The position numbers were made by a program, and so were the translations under genes. Source: Xenoacremonium recifei (Eukaryota; Ascomycota; Sordariomycetes; Hypocreales; Nectriaceae). From it: 64,000 bases of DNA. The notes beneath the pieces were generated by a model that worked only from the letters and a program-made list of their open reading frames with translations, searched no databases and was not told where the DNA came from. Location of the stretch: positions 1 through 64,000 of the forward strand of contig WOFQ01000090.1 in NCBI GenBank assembly GCA_012184525.1. The letters are read 5' to 3'. Positions 34,669-45,300 of this stretch are shown here, piece after piece; within the stretch, counting starts at the first letter, position 1, and each line of letters opens with the position of its first letter.

Positions 34669-36505
34669 CTAACATATATCCTTTGGGTCCCTGGGCTCGA
34701 CAGATGGGGGAATTCCATTGACAACCAGTTCGCTCTTCCTTACGAATTCCCCAGAATGCCTATCATACACAAAGCCATTTGCTTCCCGTACCCCCTGTTC
34801 GAATGTACAAGACTTTTCTTGTTCCACTTGACGTATTTTGAAAGCAGTACAGGCGATCCAGAACGAAAGGCCACCAACAAGAAAGGATAAGACCCATCCC
34901 AACGCGTACATATGAGATGCTGTTGTACTGACATTGACTCCAAATGAGCCGATAAACCCGGGAAGTGGTAGAATGAATCCAATAACAAAGGCAGCGAAAG
35001 CTCGAATGTTGAAGCCGTGGAAGAAGTAGTAGCGGCTGGAGGTTGTTGAAGTATAGAGATCGGGCAATGAGATGTTTCCTCGTCGGACGATGAAGTAATC
35101 GACAAGCATAATAGCAACAACCGGACCCTGAAAGATACTGTAGCCCCCAAGGAAGTTCAGAAATCCGTTGGCTGTGGAAACGATGCGCCTGTTGCGTGTT
35201 ATGAGTTTAGAACAAGACAAGCGACCTGAGTTGGAAAGCGACATACCAAGGGACAATAGCAAATGCAATAACTAGGCAGAATATTTGACCACGGACAATG
35301 TTCAGATACTTCGGAATAAGACATGTCACGTCTGCGGCAAATGGGATGAAGTTACATGCAACCGAAGTACCTAGAGTAGCGAATGCAAAGGCCCCAGACG
35401 CAAAGAATACACCGGCACGGGCTGGAGATGTATATGAGTGATCGAGGATACTATTTAAAAGGTCATAGGGGTTCCAAAACGCTTCACCGTAAAGGCTTAG
35501 CACTGCAGACTATAAGAGGTCAGCAAATAAATCTGTTTCATACTAGCGAGAGTAGCTTCTTACGGTACAAATAATACCAAAGGCAGCACAGAGTGTTTGA
35601 CCAATGGGTAGGCCAAGAATTTGTCCCCAGACCTGAGCGTTGCTAATCTTTTCGTACCGAGCAACGTCCGGGATTGTGACCAGAAGCGCTGAGTTCGCCC
35701 CCATGACTGAATTAAACTGGGATACAATGCCCCAAGCAAAGACAGGAATTGAAGTTACTGCAGAGCTATTCTGCAGCTGGTGAGCTGAGACGCCACCATT
35801 TTCTGATGTCGCCCAAATCACGAGTCCTAGTCCAGCTAGAGGGAATACAATGGACTTCACGGTAAATAGGTGCTGTATCTTGGATGTGTGAATGAACAGA
35901 AAAGGTACAGTAAAGCAAGCAGCCAGAGAGAAGCCAACCATCGTCTGCGTGGTGATGTATTGGTCTGCGGGAATGGTATTGGGGATTCTCTCCCATGAAG
36001 GAAAGATACATCGCAGGCAAATAGAGATGAATTGGCCCTCGAAATAGAGTTGAACACCCCCCCAGATGATGCCGAGGATTGATCTAAGGACAACAACAAA
36101 GTATTGGCCTCGAATACCGAAGCTGAGACGTGATAGAACGGGATAGCCGACATGATACTGTGACGCGGCGCGCCCATTGAGCACCATGATGGTAGCTGAT
36201 AGGAGATTTGCGAAGAAGACGACGAGTAGTGCATCACGGATCGTTGCACCGATGGTAATGAGAGAAGCTCCAATACTCCACGTTGATACGTTCCACGACT
36301 CACTCCACCAGTAGGCGAAGTAGTTCCAGGTATTCCAAGTCTGTCGGTCGATGGAAGATGGCAGTAGATCCTCGTTGATCAAGAAGGAGGTCGCGCTATT
36401 CAACCTGATAGCCTCATGGAAGGCCGAAGGCGAGCTGAAGGCACGCTTGAGCCGTTGTATCCGCGACTGGCCATCGTTGGACTTGTCCTTTGAGGCAGAA
36501 GTCAT
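34669..36505 (-). CDS. NCS1-family permease (uracil/allantoin/purine-type transporter)
   Basis: A plasma-membrane symporter for nucleobases, hydantoins, allantoin or related compounds. Three exons, 35564-36505, 35247-35509 and 34669-35188, give 574 aa. The introns are 54 nt (GTAAGA..TTATAG) and 58 nt (GTATGT..CAACAG). Near the N-terminus are SFLINEDLLP and the family block WNTWNYFAYWWSESWNVSTW, then about 12 hydrophobic segments. The blocks GRAASQYHVGYPVLSRLSFG, IWGGVQLYFEGQ and NSVMGANSALLVTIPDVARY all match NCS1 (Fur-type) signatures. The C-terminal tail is hydrophilic. The frame is open a few codons beyond, but 36505 is the first ATG (MTSASKDK). The exact substrate cannot be told. It is divergently transcribed from a zinc-finger regulator with a 0.7-kb shared upstream region. 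The gene is intact. Confidence 0.92.
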
Positions 36506-37219
36506 TATAATGAAGATCAACGGTCAGAAAAGGCTGCTACAAAGCTTCCAGGTCTTAAATTGCATCAAAAAGGTCACTGAAACGATCGTCACTTTCTATA
36601 TCAGTACCCTGAGATATCGGTGTACATACTTCTCATCACGAGGCTGTGCCCACGCAACAAAGAGGGGAAGCAATGGTCGCCGAAAGAGGTCAATATGGGC
36701 ATTCAAGATATTAGATATCAGGATCCACTTGCGCGGGAGAACGGGGTGGCCAAATCTAGCGCCATCGTAGAGATATGGGCGCCGAGCGAGTTGCGAGACG
36801 ACTGTTTTTCTCGTATTCCCAGACTATCGTGTATGAACTGACCTTGTTGCGGATAATTTAGTACTCTAACTCTCTAAAATTCTTATCCTATCTTTTCCAG
36901 GCAACGAGTGAAACGACTTTTGTTTTACACCAAAGTCTGGGGTGCTCGGAGATGGAATGGCGCAGAGGATGCGGGGTTGAGTCTCCAGGAGGAGATGGTT
37001 TTGCCCGCTCAAGTGGGCCTTGGTGGGCTCACGTATGCCATTTGCCCCAAACTCCAGTCAATTAATTCTCTCATCGTCTTTGTTTGCAAGGCCGTCCATT
37101 CCATTCACCCAATGTACGCCTTCAGCTCCCAAGCATTGAACTTTAGGAGTTAGCATTCAATTCCGCCTTGTTCATCTGCTTGCATAGCTCATGTTACAGC
37201 CAATCCTCTCTGTTATACA
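36506..37219. promoter_or_regulatory. Shared divergent promoter region (permease / regulator)
   Basis: A 714-bp region between the start codons of the NCS1 permease (minus) and the C2H2 regulator (plus). Such an arrangement often allows joint control. I did not find a motif I can assign. Short open frames here show no protein-like features. Confidence 0.45.
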
Positions 37220-39420
37220 ATGTCATCAAATAGGAAGCACATGTGCCGGGAACCTGGCTGTTCCAAAGTCTTCAAGAGACGGGAGCATCTCTCTCGACAT
37301 AGATTAAACCGTACGTATGACGGCATATTCGGAGTCCCAAGCCCTCTGCTAAGTATCTGCAGACAAGCCCAAGCGAATACACACATGCGAAGAATGTCAA
37401 AAGAACTTTGTCCGATTAGATTTGTTTCAACAGCACCGGCAGCGCCATGAGCGGGGGTATGCTGCCGCGAAACTCGGGGGGTTACCGAATAGAACAAGTA
37501 CTATCGGCGTCCATAGCTGAAGACGACCCGAATTCAGAATCACACTCTCATCCGACTCCTTTTAGTTCCCAGTTACTTGCCAGCGACAACCGTGTGAGTG
37601 AAGTTGAGGGAATTATTACGTCGGAAGAGAATGGTGCATTGTCTAATTTGCCCGATCTCTTATCACCTGAAGAACCATATCACATCTTCTTTGATCCCTT
37701 TTCAAGTATTCAAGATGCCAGTGCGGACCTCAACTGGCTCTTTGATGCTTCACCTGTTTCGACTGCCGCTGCGAGCCGGTGGCTTAGCTTCGGGGGGCCT
37801 GCAGATGGCTCCTTCGTGTCGCAAAACACTCCCGTGGTCGACCCAACGGCGGCAAGTAATATTGAATACATCCCTAGTTCCTGGATAACGGCACGTAGCC
37901 GCATTCTAAAATCTTTGCATGGGCTCCCGGTAGATATTGTTGAGAACCCATTTTTCGATCCCATGAACCTAAAGGCTTTCGTCGATACGTATTTTGCCAA
38001 TTATTGTACACATTTCCCGATCATTCATCGCCCGACTTTATCTCTCGAAACTGTTGAGCCTCTTCTCTTGCTCTCTATCATCACGCTTGGGGCTGCAGGG
38101 TCACGTCATGAAGAGCATTATCACATAGCGGAGAGAATCCACGATCATTTGAGGTGGCTTATCTTTAGCAATCAGAGCTTCCAGCCACCCGCACCCCTAT
38201 GGCTCCTCCAAGCACTTCTTCTCGTGCAAGCCTACGAGAAAATGCTTTCATCTCGTAAACAACATGAGATGAGCCACGTATTCCACGCGGCTATTATCAC
38301 GCTTATGCGTCGCGGGGCTTCTTACACGATAGAAAAAACAGAAGATAGGGCAAGGGAATCAACCGAAGAACGGGAATGGTATCTCTGGGTTGATCGTGAG
38401 TCATCGAAGCGAGTAGCATACTTTGCCTTCATTATGGATGCACAACACGCTTCCATATTTGGTCACGTACCAGCATTGTCGGTTAGCGATCTTCGACTTC
38501 CTCTCCCTTACGTAGAAGAGCCATGGGAGAGCTCCACGGCTTCAAATTGGAAACGAGCCGTGTCACAACATGATGAGCCACCTCATTTTCTTCCAACGCT
38601 ACGGTCCTTATTGTCTCGCCAACCGATCCCTGTCAATTCCAGCCCGTATGCTCGATTCGTACTACTCCATGGGTTGTTCAGCGTCATGAAGCATATGCAA
38701 GGGCGAAATACTACGGCCCTCGATGTTGCCGCAGAGAGCTCTGCAGATTTAGACGCAGATGTGCCATCAGCTGAATCACCAGATGAAAGTTGGAAACAAA
38801 CTTTACACCGAGCACTGGATAGGTGGTCATTCTCTTTACTCTCGCAGGAGCCTTCTCTCTGCCTTGAGTCCGGTCGCCCTCTGTATCGCATCGCACACGT
38901 AGTGATTCATGTATCTCTCGCTAATTTCCACACGTTGGTTGGGGCGCCCTCCCTTGTTAGCAACAGTGTTCGAAAGGATGAGTATGAAATGGCACGAAGG
39001 CGACTGAGAAAATGGGCTAAAACAACGAGCGCTCAGAGATGTTTGAATCATTGCGTTCTTCTAATTCAAGAGACTATGTTCTCGAGGAATCGCTATCGAG
39101 CCTCAAATGACAAGAGCGCGCTGCGTCCATGGTGTCTCTACCATGCAACTCTGATCCTCTGGACATATGGAGTCTTGACAGAAGGAGTGTCAGCAGTTCA
39201 GAATATTGGGGCTGAGGAATATTTGATACAGATGCTGAATGGGTTGATGGAAGCTCCCAGCGCACTGAAAAATACAAATCAGATCTCGGGGCTTCTGGTG
39301 GCGGTTCGCAAGACGCTTGAGAACTGCAGGTGGCAACTCTTACAAGAGGCGTATGAAGTATTGAGCCGGCTAATTGATATGGCCCAGCCAGCGCGAGAAG
39401 CCTATGCTCTGGATACTTAG
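37220..39420 (+). CDS. C2H2 zinc-finger transcription factor with fungal-specific TF domain (one-base frame break)
   Basis: A DNA-binding regulator. Exon 1 (37220 to about 37312) encodes the first C2H2 finger (CREPGCSKVFKRREHLSRH, second His completed across the intron, C-x4-C-x12-H-x3-H). An intron of about 50 nt (GTACGT..CTGCAG) follows. The second finger (CEECQKNFVRLDLFQQHRQRH, C-x2-C-x12-H-x3-H) ends near 37449. The large second part (to 39420) has an acidic linker and the fungal TF domain, with NPFFDPMNLKAFVDTYFANY, HFPIIHRPTL and LWLLQALLLVQAYEKML. Fingers and domain are in different frames. One base fewer in the G5 run at 37452-37456 or the G6 run at 37475-37480 would join them. All else is clean, so the break may be a sequencing error or a very recent mutation. 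By position it is the likely regulator of the permease and the two hydrolases downstream. Confidence 0.8.
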
Positions 39421-39721
39421 GTGATTCTTATGTGGGAGACGTAATCATGTATCTTATCTACTCTTATCTGGGTATTTCGGGAGTTAATCAGACTAATCTG
39501 GGGGTCGGCAATGCGAGAGTGTGATACGTAGCATTTCTACGCGGGTTAGGCGGGCACAAAACATACAAGTTCCTCATATCCTGTAGAAGTTGCGGAGTCT
39601 AGCCCGCCAGTGTAGATTAATGTTGCCTCGATTTATCGCCGTCAGATTTGCTGTACAAAATCTAGACTGAGCCGGCATCACTTAACTTCATTCCGACTTA
39701 CATTCAGCTAACTTCTCCAAG
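39421..39721. promoter_or_regulatory. Upstream region of the alpha/beta hydrolase
   Basis: A 301-bp gap between the regulator stop and the hydrolase ATG. No specific motif is assigned. Confidence 0.3.
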
Positions 39722-40794
39722 ATGACCCAGGCGACTGAGTTCCCCGCTCCGCCCTACCCGCTGCATCGATCGGTCAAAGACAAGCTGCACCCTGAGTATG
39801 TGGCTTTTTATAATGAGCATTTGATCAATGCACCCCAAGTCCACTATCAGCCTGTGGCAGCCTCTCGGGTTGGGGGCAAGATTATTCCCGGTGGCAGTGA
39901 TCCGCTTCCGGTTGGCAAAACGGAGGATATTAATTTGAAGAGAAAAGAAACTGAAGGACCCCCTATCATTATAAGATGTTTCATCCCGAAGGGAGATCCG
40001 CCCAAGTTAGGCTGGCCCGTTATGATTTACTATCATGGCGGTGGCTGGGTTCTAGGGAATATTGCCACAGAGAACACAGTCTGTAGCAATATGTGTATGA
40101 GATCGAAATGCGTTGTAATAACAACTGATTATCGGTAAGTCCCCAGCCCAGATAGTATAATTTTGAAGCTTATGGCTAAATAATTATAAGACTTGCTCCG
40201 GAGTACAGATGGCCAGCTGCCGTGCATGATGCCTGGGAGGCAGTCCTGTGGATATTCAGCGAGGGCAAGGATATCCTTAATCTGAACATAAGCAAAATCG
40301 CCATCGGTGGATCATCTGCAGGTGGAAACCTGGCGGCTATCATGGCGCATAAGGCAATTTCCTATAACCTCCAATTTATCGTGCAGCTACTTATTGTACC
40401 CGTTACGGATAATACTGCCACGGTGAATTCCAGCTCGACATATAAGCAATATGAGTTTACAGCGGCTCTGCCAGCAGAGAAGATGATCTGGTACCGAAAG
40501 CACTATCTGCCAAATCCAGCAGACTGGGCAAACCCAGAAGCTTCACCAGTCTTCTACCCAATCGATAACTTCAGCAAGATGCCACCTACGGTGGTGATTG
40601 TTGGAGAGCTCGATGTCTTGAGGGGCGAAGGGGAACATTATGCGAAGAAGCTACAGGATGCAGGAGTAGAGACAAGAGTTCATGTGATGGCAGGTATGCC
40701 TCATCCTTTTCTGGCTATGGATAGTGTTCTCACGGCGGGGAGAGAAGCCATCAATATTCTGTGTGATTCACTCACCGCGGCTTTCATGAACTGA
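39722..40794 (+). CDS. Alpha/beta hydrolase, HSL/esterase type (fold-3)
   Basis: A carboxylester hydrolase of the hormone-sensitive-lipase group, hydrolysing small esters or lactones. Two exons, 39722-40134 and 40191-40794 (56-nt intron, GTAAGT..TATAAG), give 338 aa. Motifs are the oxyanion-hole HGGGW (105-109), DYRLAPEYRWP spanning the splice site, and the nucleophile elbow G-S-S-A-G with Ser180 (GGSSAGGNLAA). The acid is Asp279 (GELDVLRGEGE) and the base His309 (GMPHPF). All catalytic residues are present and the length is typical. There is no signal peptide, so it is probably cytosolic. It lies in tandem with the regulator upstream and the lactonase downstream, all on the plus strand, suggesting a common catabolic role. 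Confidence 0.92.
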
Positions 40795-41647
40795 ATATGG
40801 AAACTCCGTGCCATGCAATTGCTGAAGAAAGCACCTTGTTGGGGCAAGGAATGATTTAGTACTACAGACAACACGTTTGTTAGGATTTTCTAAAATAGAC
40901 TTAGTCATCAATATAATAGAGCAATAAAAGACAAATAATAGATAGCAATAATTTTTACTTTGGTGATGGGTCAACTGAGCGAGCCCGTCGTGAAGTCAAT
41001 TCAAAATTGAGCGAGCGAAAATTGTTGTTCCATTCTGTGCACAACAGGTCTCCCGAGCATTGAAAATGTTCTCAACGTTACATTTCCAGATTTCAGCGTA
41101 TGTCCCCTGAGGATAATAGTATTCTTTGATTACAAACCTAAGCTTCCATCTGCTCTCCATGCTAGGATCTCTTATTGCTTACTTTTATGGCCTAGGGTAG
41201 GCCCCACCTGCCTTAGAACTGGGACTGGAAGACGAAGTGGTTATAGGTCTTAGGACACAATTGTGCTCAGCTATGTTGGTCGCGCTCATGTATAGTAAGA
41301 AAAAGAAGTAAGTTTGTCGCATCTCCCAAAGGGTGCTCTCTGGTCAAGTTAGGTCCGTAACAACTTGAACCAAGACATCGACTACCTCCCTCCACTTGGA
41401 GATGCTATCCTAGGAGACTCTGAGATACTGACCCGGTCCGTACCCACTTGCACGGGATGACCTAAAAGCTATCTACGCCGAAGGCAATGGAATGACTGGG
41501 GTAACTACTACATGGCTATCATTTCGGCCAGGATACTTCATTTTCGACAACAATGCCCGTGTCAGACACTTAGCTATTTCCCTCAAGATGTGTCAGATCT
41601 AAGTCTACAGGTGGTTCAAAACTGACTACCATTCAAATTTACCAAAG
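40795..41647. other. Intergenic stretch (0.85 kb)
   Basis: No coding sequence is recognised. It includes the hydrolase 3' region and the lactonase promoter. Confidence 0.5.
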
Positions 41648-42758
41648 ATGGTGGAAATGGAGGAACCAAGAGAAACTATCGAAGGGGGGAAGGCTTGGTA
41701 CTACTGCGGCACCCCCATGATACTTGGGGAAGCACCTATCTATCGCGAGAGTGATTCGACACTTCATTGGGTTGACTGTCTCGCGCAGCCACCGGAACTT
41801 CACGTCCTCCATGTGGACCCAGTTACCGGCGAGGCCGAGGGCCGAGCTCGCGTGGTGAAGCTGAGTGACAGCGTTACAGTACAATTCTTTCGCAAGAAGC
41901 AGCCCGGAAGCTACATCTGCGCTTACTACCAGGGAGTGGCATTTATGGATGAGAAGACGGGCAAGCTTGATATCTTGAAAGAAATCATTGCCACAGAGAA
42001 TCGTGATAAGTTGCGCTTAATGATGGCGGCGTTGATGCAAGAGGCCGCTTCTGGTTGGCCGAGATTGATATCAAGGCGATGGCCTATGGCCCAAATCAAC
42101 TTCCAGAGGCATACGGAAAGCCAATTGGTCGGCTATGGAGGTACGATCCTGATGGGAGCTTGCATGAGATGGACAAAGGTTTCATCTGTGGGAATGGTCT
42201 CGCTTGGAGCCCCGACAATAAGTATAGTAAGTCTTGCACTTCTTACACTTATTTACCCCATACCTGCGATCGTGTAATGTGAACCAGTAAGTGCTGAGCC
42301 GAACTAGTGTACTTCAATGATTCTGTTGCCATGAAGGTGTTCAGATATGACTTTGATCTGGAAGCTGGCATGATATTCAACCGCAAGCTTTTCATCGACC
42401 GAAGGCCTACCTATGGCGAGCCCGATGGCATGGTCGTTGAGTGAGACTCCGTTCATATTCAGACTACTAATAGAGCTGACTCTAGCATAGTGTAGAGGGT
42501 AATCTTTGGATCGCTATGTTTGCATCTTATCGTGTGATGGTCTTTGATCCAACCGGAAAACACATCAAAGACATTCTTCTATCCGCTTATAATCCGGCAT
42601 GTACGACATGGGGGGGCAAGGATTGGAATATTTTATTTGTAGCCACAGGCAAGGATAGGTTGAATGCCGCTGGCCCGGATGACGAAGGGGGTCATATGTT
42701 CAGGTACATAGCGCCTCAAGGAGTAAAGGGTTTTCCTAAACACGAGTTTCTAGGATAG
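41648..42758 (+). CDS. SMP-30/gluconolactonase-like lactonase (one-base frame break)
   Basis: A six-bladed beta-propeller, metal-dependent lactonase that opens sugar or other lactones. Exon 1 (41648-42226) begins with LGEAPIYRES, the conserved Glu metal-ligand region. It continues with NDGGVDARGRFWLAEID (metal-binding Asn) and GNGLAWSPDNK (metal-binding Asp). Intron 42227-42307 (GTAAGT..ACTAG) is followed by YFNDSVAMKVFRYDFDLEAG. Intron 42441-42490 is followed by DVEGNLWIAMF and the C-terminus at 42758. The frame shifts by one base between DKLR and NDGG at about 42017; one extra T there would restore the reading, and everything else is intact. It may therefore be functional if the base is a sequence error. 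It is the next gene after the esterase, so consecutive ester and lactone hydrolysis is plausible. Confidence 0.85.
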
Positions 42759-43179
42759 CATGATGAAGGATTATTTTCATTCTTAATAATAATCTTGAGA
42801 CTAATCATTCAGCTCTTGCGTATTATAATCGATCTATTCAACGCCCATCCGGGAGAACGGAGGAAATGGACCGAGAGCCTAAACCTCGTAGCATAAAGGA
42901 TAGTCGAAGCATGGTGAGCATATGAAGCTGACCCCTTGGCACTCAATCAAGCAGCAGAATCAAAATACAGTTTCGTTGCCTTGTGCTTCTTGCATCCTTC
43001 CTGGTGTTTGAATTTGTAGAACTCCTGTCCGTTACTTCATTCAGGCCAGTGATGCAAGAAATGCCCACTCACAAGGAACAGGGTAGTATAGAAGCCAACG
43101 CAATCGAGATCGTCACATACTTATCCGCACAGTGATGGCACGCTGGTTGACGACTCTTCCATTCTCGGTCTAACACATG
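42759..43179. other. Intergenic stretch
   Basis: About 420 bp between the lactonase and the ankyrin remnant, both with their 3' ends facing it. Nothing recognised. Confidence 0.45.
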
Positions 43180-45300
43180 CTCTTTAGAAGTGGGGTTAGC
43201 TTCTCGAGGGAGAGCATTGAGGCCAAGTCAACAATCAAATCAAAGTTCGCGGGCTGGCAATTGAAGATACGCGATGGATGCGCCGCCCAGAGAGAAAGTG
43301 TCTATGCGTCATGTTCTTTCACAATGGTATCGAGGCAAGCTTTTTGTTCCCGCTCTATGCCCTTCTCTACGAAGCTCGCGCTATCACTCATCACGGCAGA
43401 GCGCAGAGGAACACCGCTAACCGCGACCCTTGACGCAGAGTGGAAATCGAGATTATCCAGTGAGCCAAGAAGTCTAGCAGAGTAACAGCACGCCAGATGA
43501 AATAGGGTATCATTGAATATCATCAATAGAAGTATTGAGGCTAGAATTGAAAAGGAGTTGGTTGATATCAGTAAGGCACTTTTTAAAAAAAATGTCTGTG
43601 TTTCTGGGTTGCCAGAATTGGCAATGCTAACCATAGGGTCAGCCTTGTATTCAGAGAGCAGCTTCAAGTGATTTTAGCTGCCAGAATTAGACAGGAGAGG
43701 TCTCAATACAGGGTCGCCAATCATAGTGGCTTTCCGTAGAGTGCTGCGAAGAAAAAGTTGATGTCCATGCCGTTTTCAATGAGAGCCGAACCATCAACCG
43801 AGTCTCGTGTCTACAAGCTTCGTGAAGTGTCGTTACTATCTGCTCCAGTGAAGTCACATCATGAGAGAGCAACTTAATCATCTTTCGAGTCATGCTCTAA
43901 TAATGAAGGTGAACGGTGTGTCTATATGGATATCAAAAGCATCTAACCCTCCTCCGGCATTGGCGATACGCTGGACAGCCTCTAGACTTGTCATATTAGT
44001 ACTACATTAAAGAGCTGTATTCTGTTTATTACTATTTTTAGATCGAGACTGGATTCGCGTATTATGCCACCCACATCATTACGCTGAATATAATTGGTGG
44101 CCAGAGCAATCAGGGATTCTTCCTCTTTGTCGACAATGGTGGCATCAGCGCCAGCCTCGAGTAGCGCCCGCGCAACTCCTGTTAACCTAATAGCTTTTGA
44201 TCCTGAAGTCCCTTCCGGGTCCTAATTAAGCTGAGGTTAAAGTTGGCACGCGTCCGATGAGCATTTAGCATGTGCTCTTCTCGGACCCCAACGGAGACGG
44301 GCTTGATGTGCGCACCCATCCGCCCTTTGGGGTCTCGGTCTTGTCATTTGTAGGCCTATATCTATGAGCACCCTGGCCATATCAATTTCGAGCATTACGG
44401 GTGCCTAGAAAAGAAGCGCATAAGCACTATCAGACGCCAGGTCTAGATCAGCATTATTGTCTAGTAGGGTTCGGTATAGGTCGATCTTCCCACCTAGGAC
44501 CACGGTCCTCAACGGAGTTGTGTCTCTAGGCGCTTTTTATCCTCACCCTCAAAAACAAAACTCACAGGGCGATTTCTGGTCCCTCCACACAGTACTTGTG
44601 TTACGCTTCATACAAGAGAATGGCTTGGAGCGCCCCCATGAATTTCCATTGACTAGCCAAACTGCCAGGGAGTTATTGTCGCTTTTTCTGTCATCAATGG
44701 TTATTCAGTTCCCTAGTAAGGACCTGACGTTGTCTAAAGGCCCAAGCGGAAGCCGCATGCCACGTCGTTTACCTGTGACTATCTTTGAATGATAGGTTTG
44801 CGCCAGCATCAATGGGCAGTTGACACAGCTGGAGTGCGGGTAAATTGTGGCTGTCCGGAGAGACTAGTTGACAACGCGTATTGCGAATTCGGGCTTTGCT
44901 CAGCTCTTAGTAAGATAAGGCTTGGGGGAGTTCCAACCCTCCCCCCACGGCAAGAGGAGGTGGTATTGCAAGCTGTCGAAACTTCTTCTTGAGAGAGTTC
45001 AGTCTTGTTAGGGTCTCGGCAACGCGGGTGTCGTCCATTTGCTATGGAAGCCTCATCTCGGAGTTTCGCCGCGGGCTTTTGAGCCGCCCACCTTGTCTAG
45101 GCTGGCAACAACCGTTGTGTTTCATCTCGGGCTATTGCTCACATATGAGATACAGAGAGGCAGGTCTCCTCTATACGAGAGACTCCAATGCCTAATTACT
45201 ATCAGGAGAGCCAATAACATTCGCAGCTTCGGGTAGATTGTAATTATGAAACGAAAGTCGGATAGATAAGAGTCTCTAATGAGCTCAATAACGGCTTCAT
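43180..45300 (-). pseudogene. Decayed ankyrin-repeat protein
   Basis: On the minus strand, separate frame pieces read as ankyrin repeats: LLEAGADATIVDKEEE (about 44120-44180), TPLRTVVLGGKIDLYRTLL and NNADLDLASDSAYALL (about 44420-44530), HEACRHETRLMVRL (about 43790-43850) and KLLSEYKADPMVSI (about 43630-43670). Stops and frame shifts separate them throughout, so the gene is dead. Boundaries are approximate. Ankyrin genes of this kind are often numerous and fast-evolving in fungal accessory DNA. Effector and self-recognition functions are known in relatives but not shown here. Confidence 0.6.

Noticed and set aside
44457..44792. Plus-strand 111-aa frame
   Set aside because: It is antisense to ankyrin-repeat pieces and has no features of its own.
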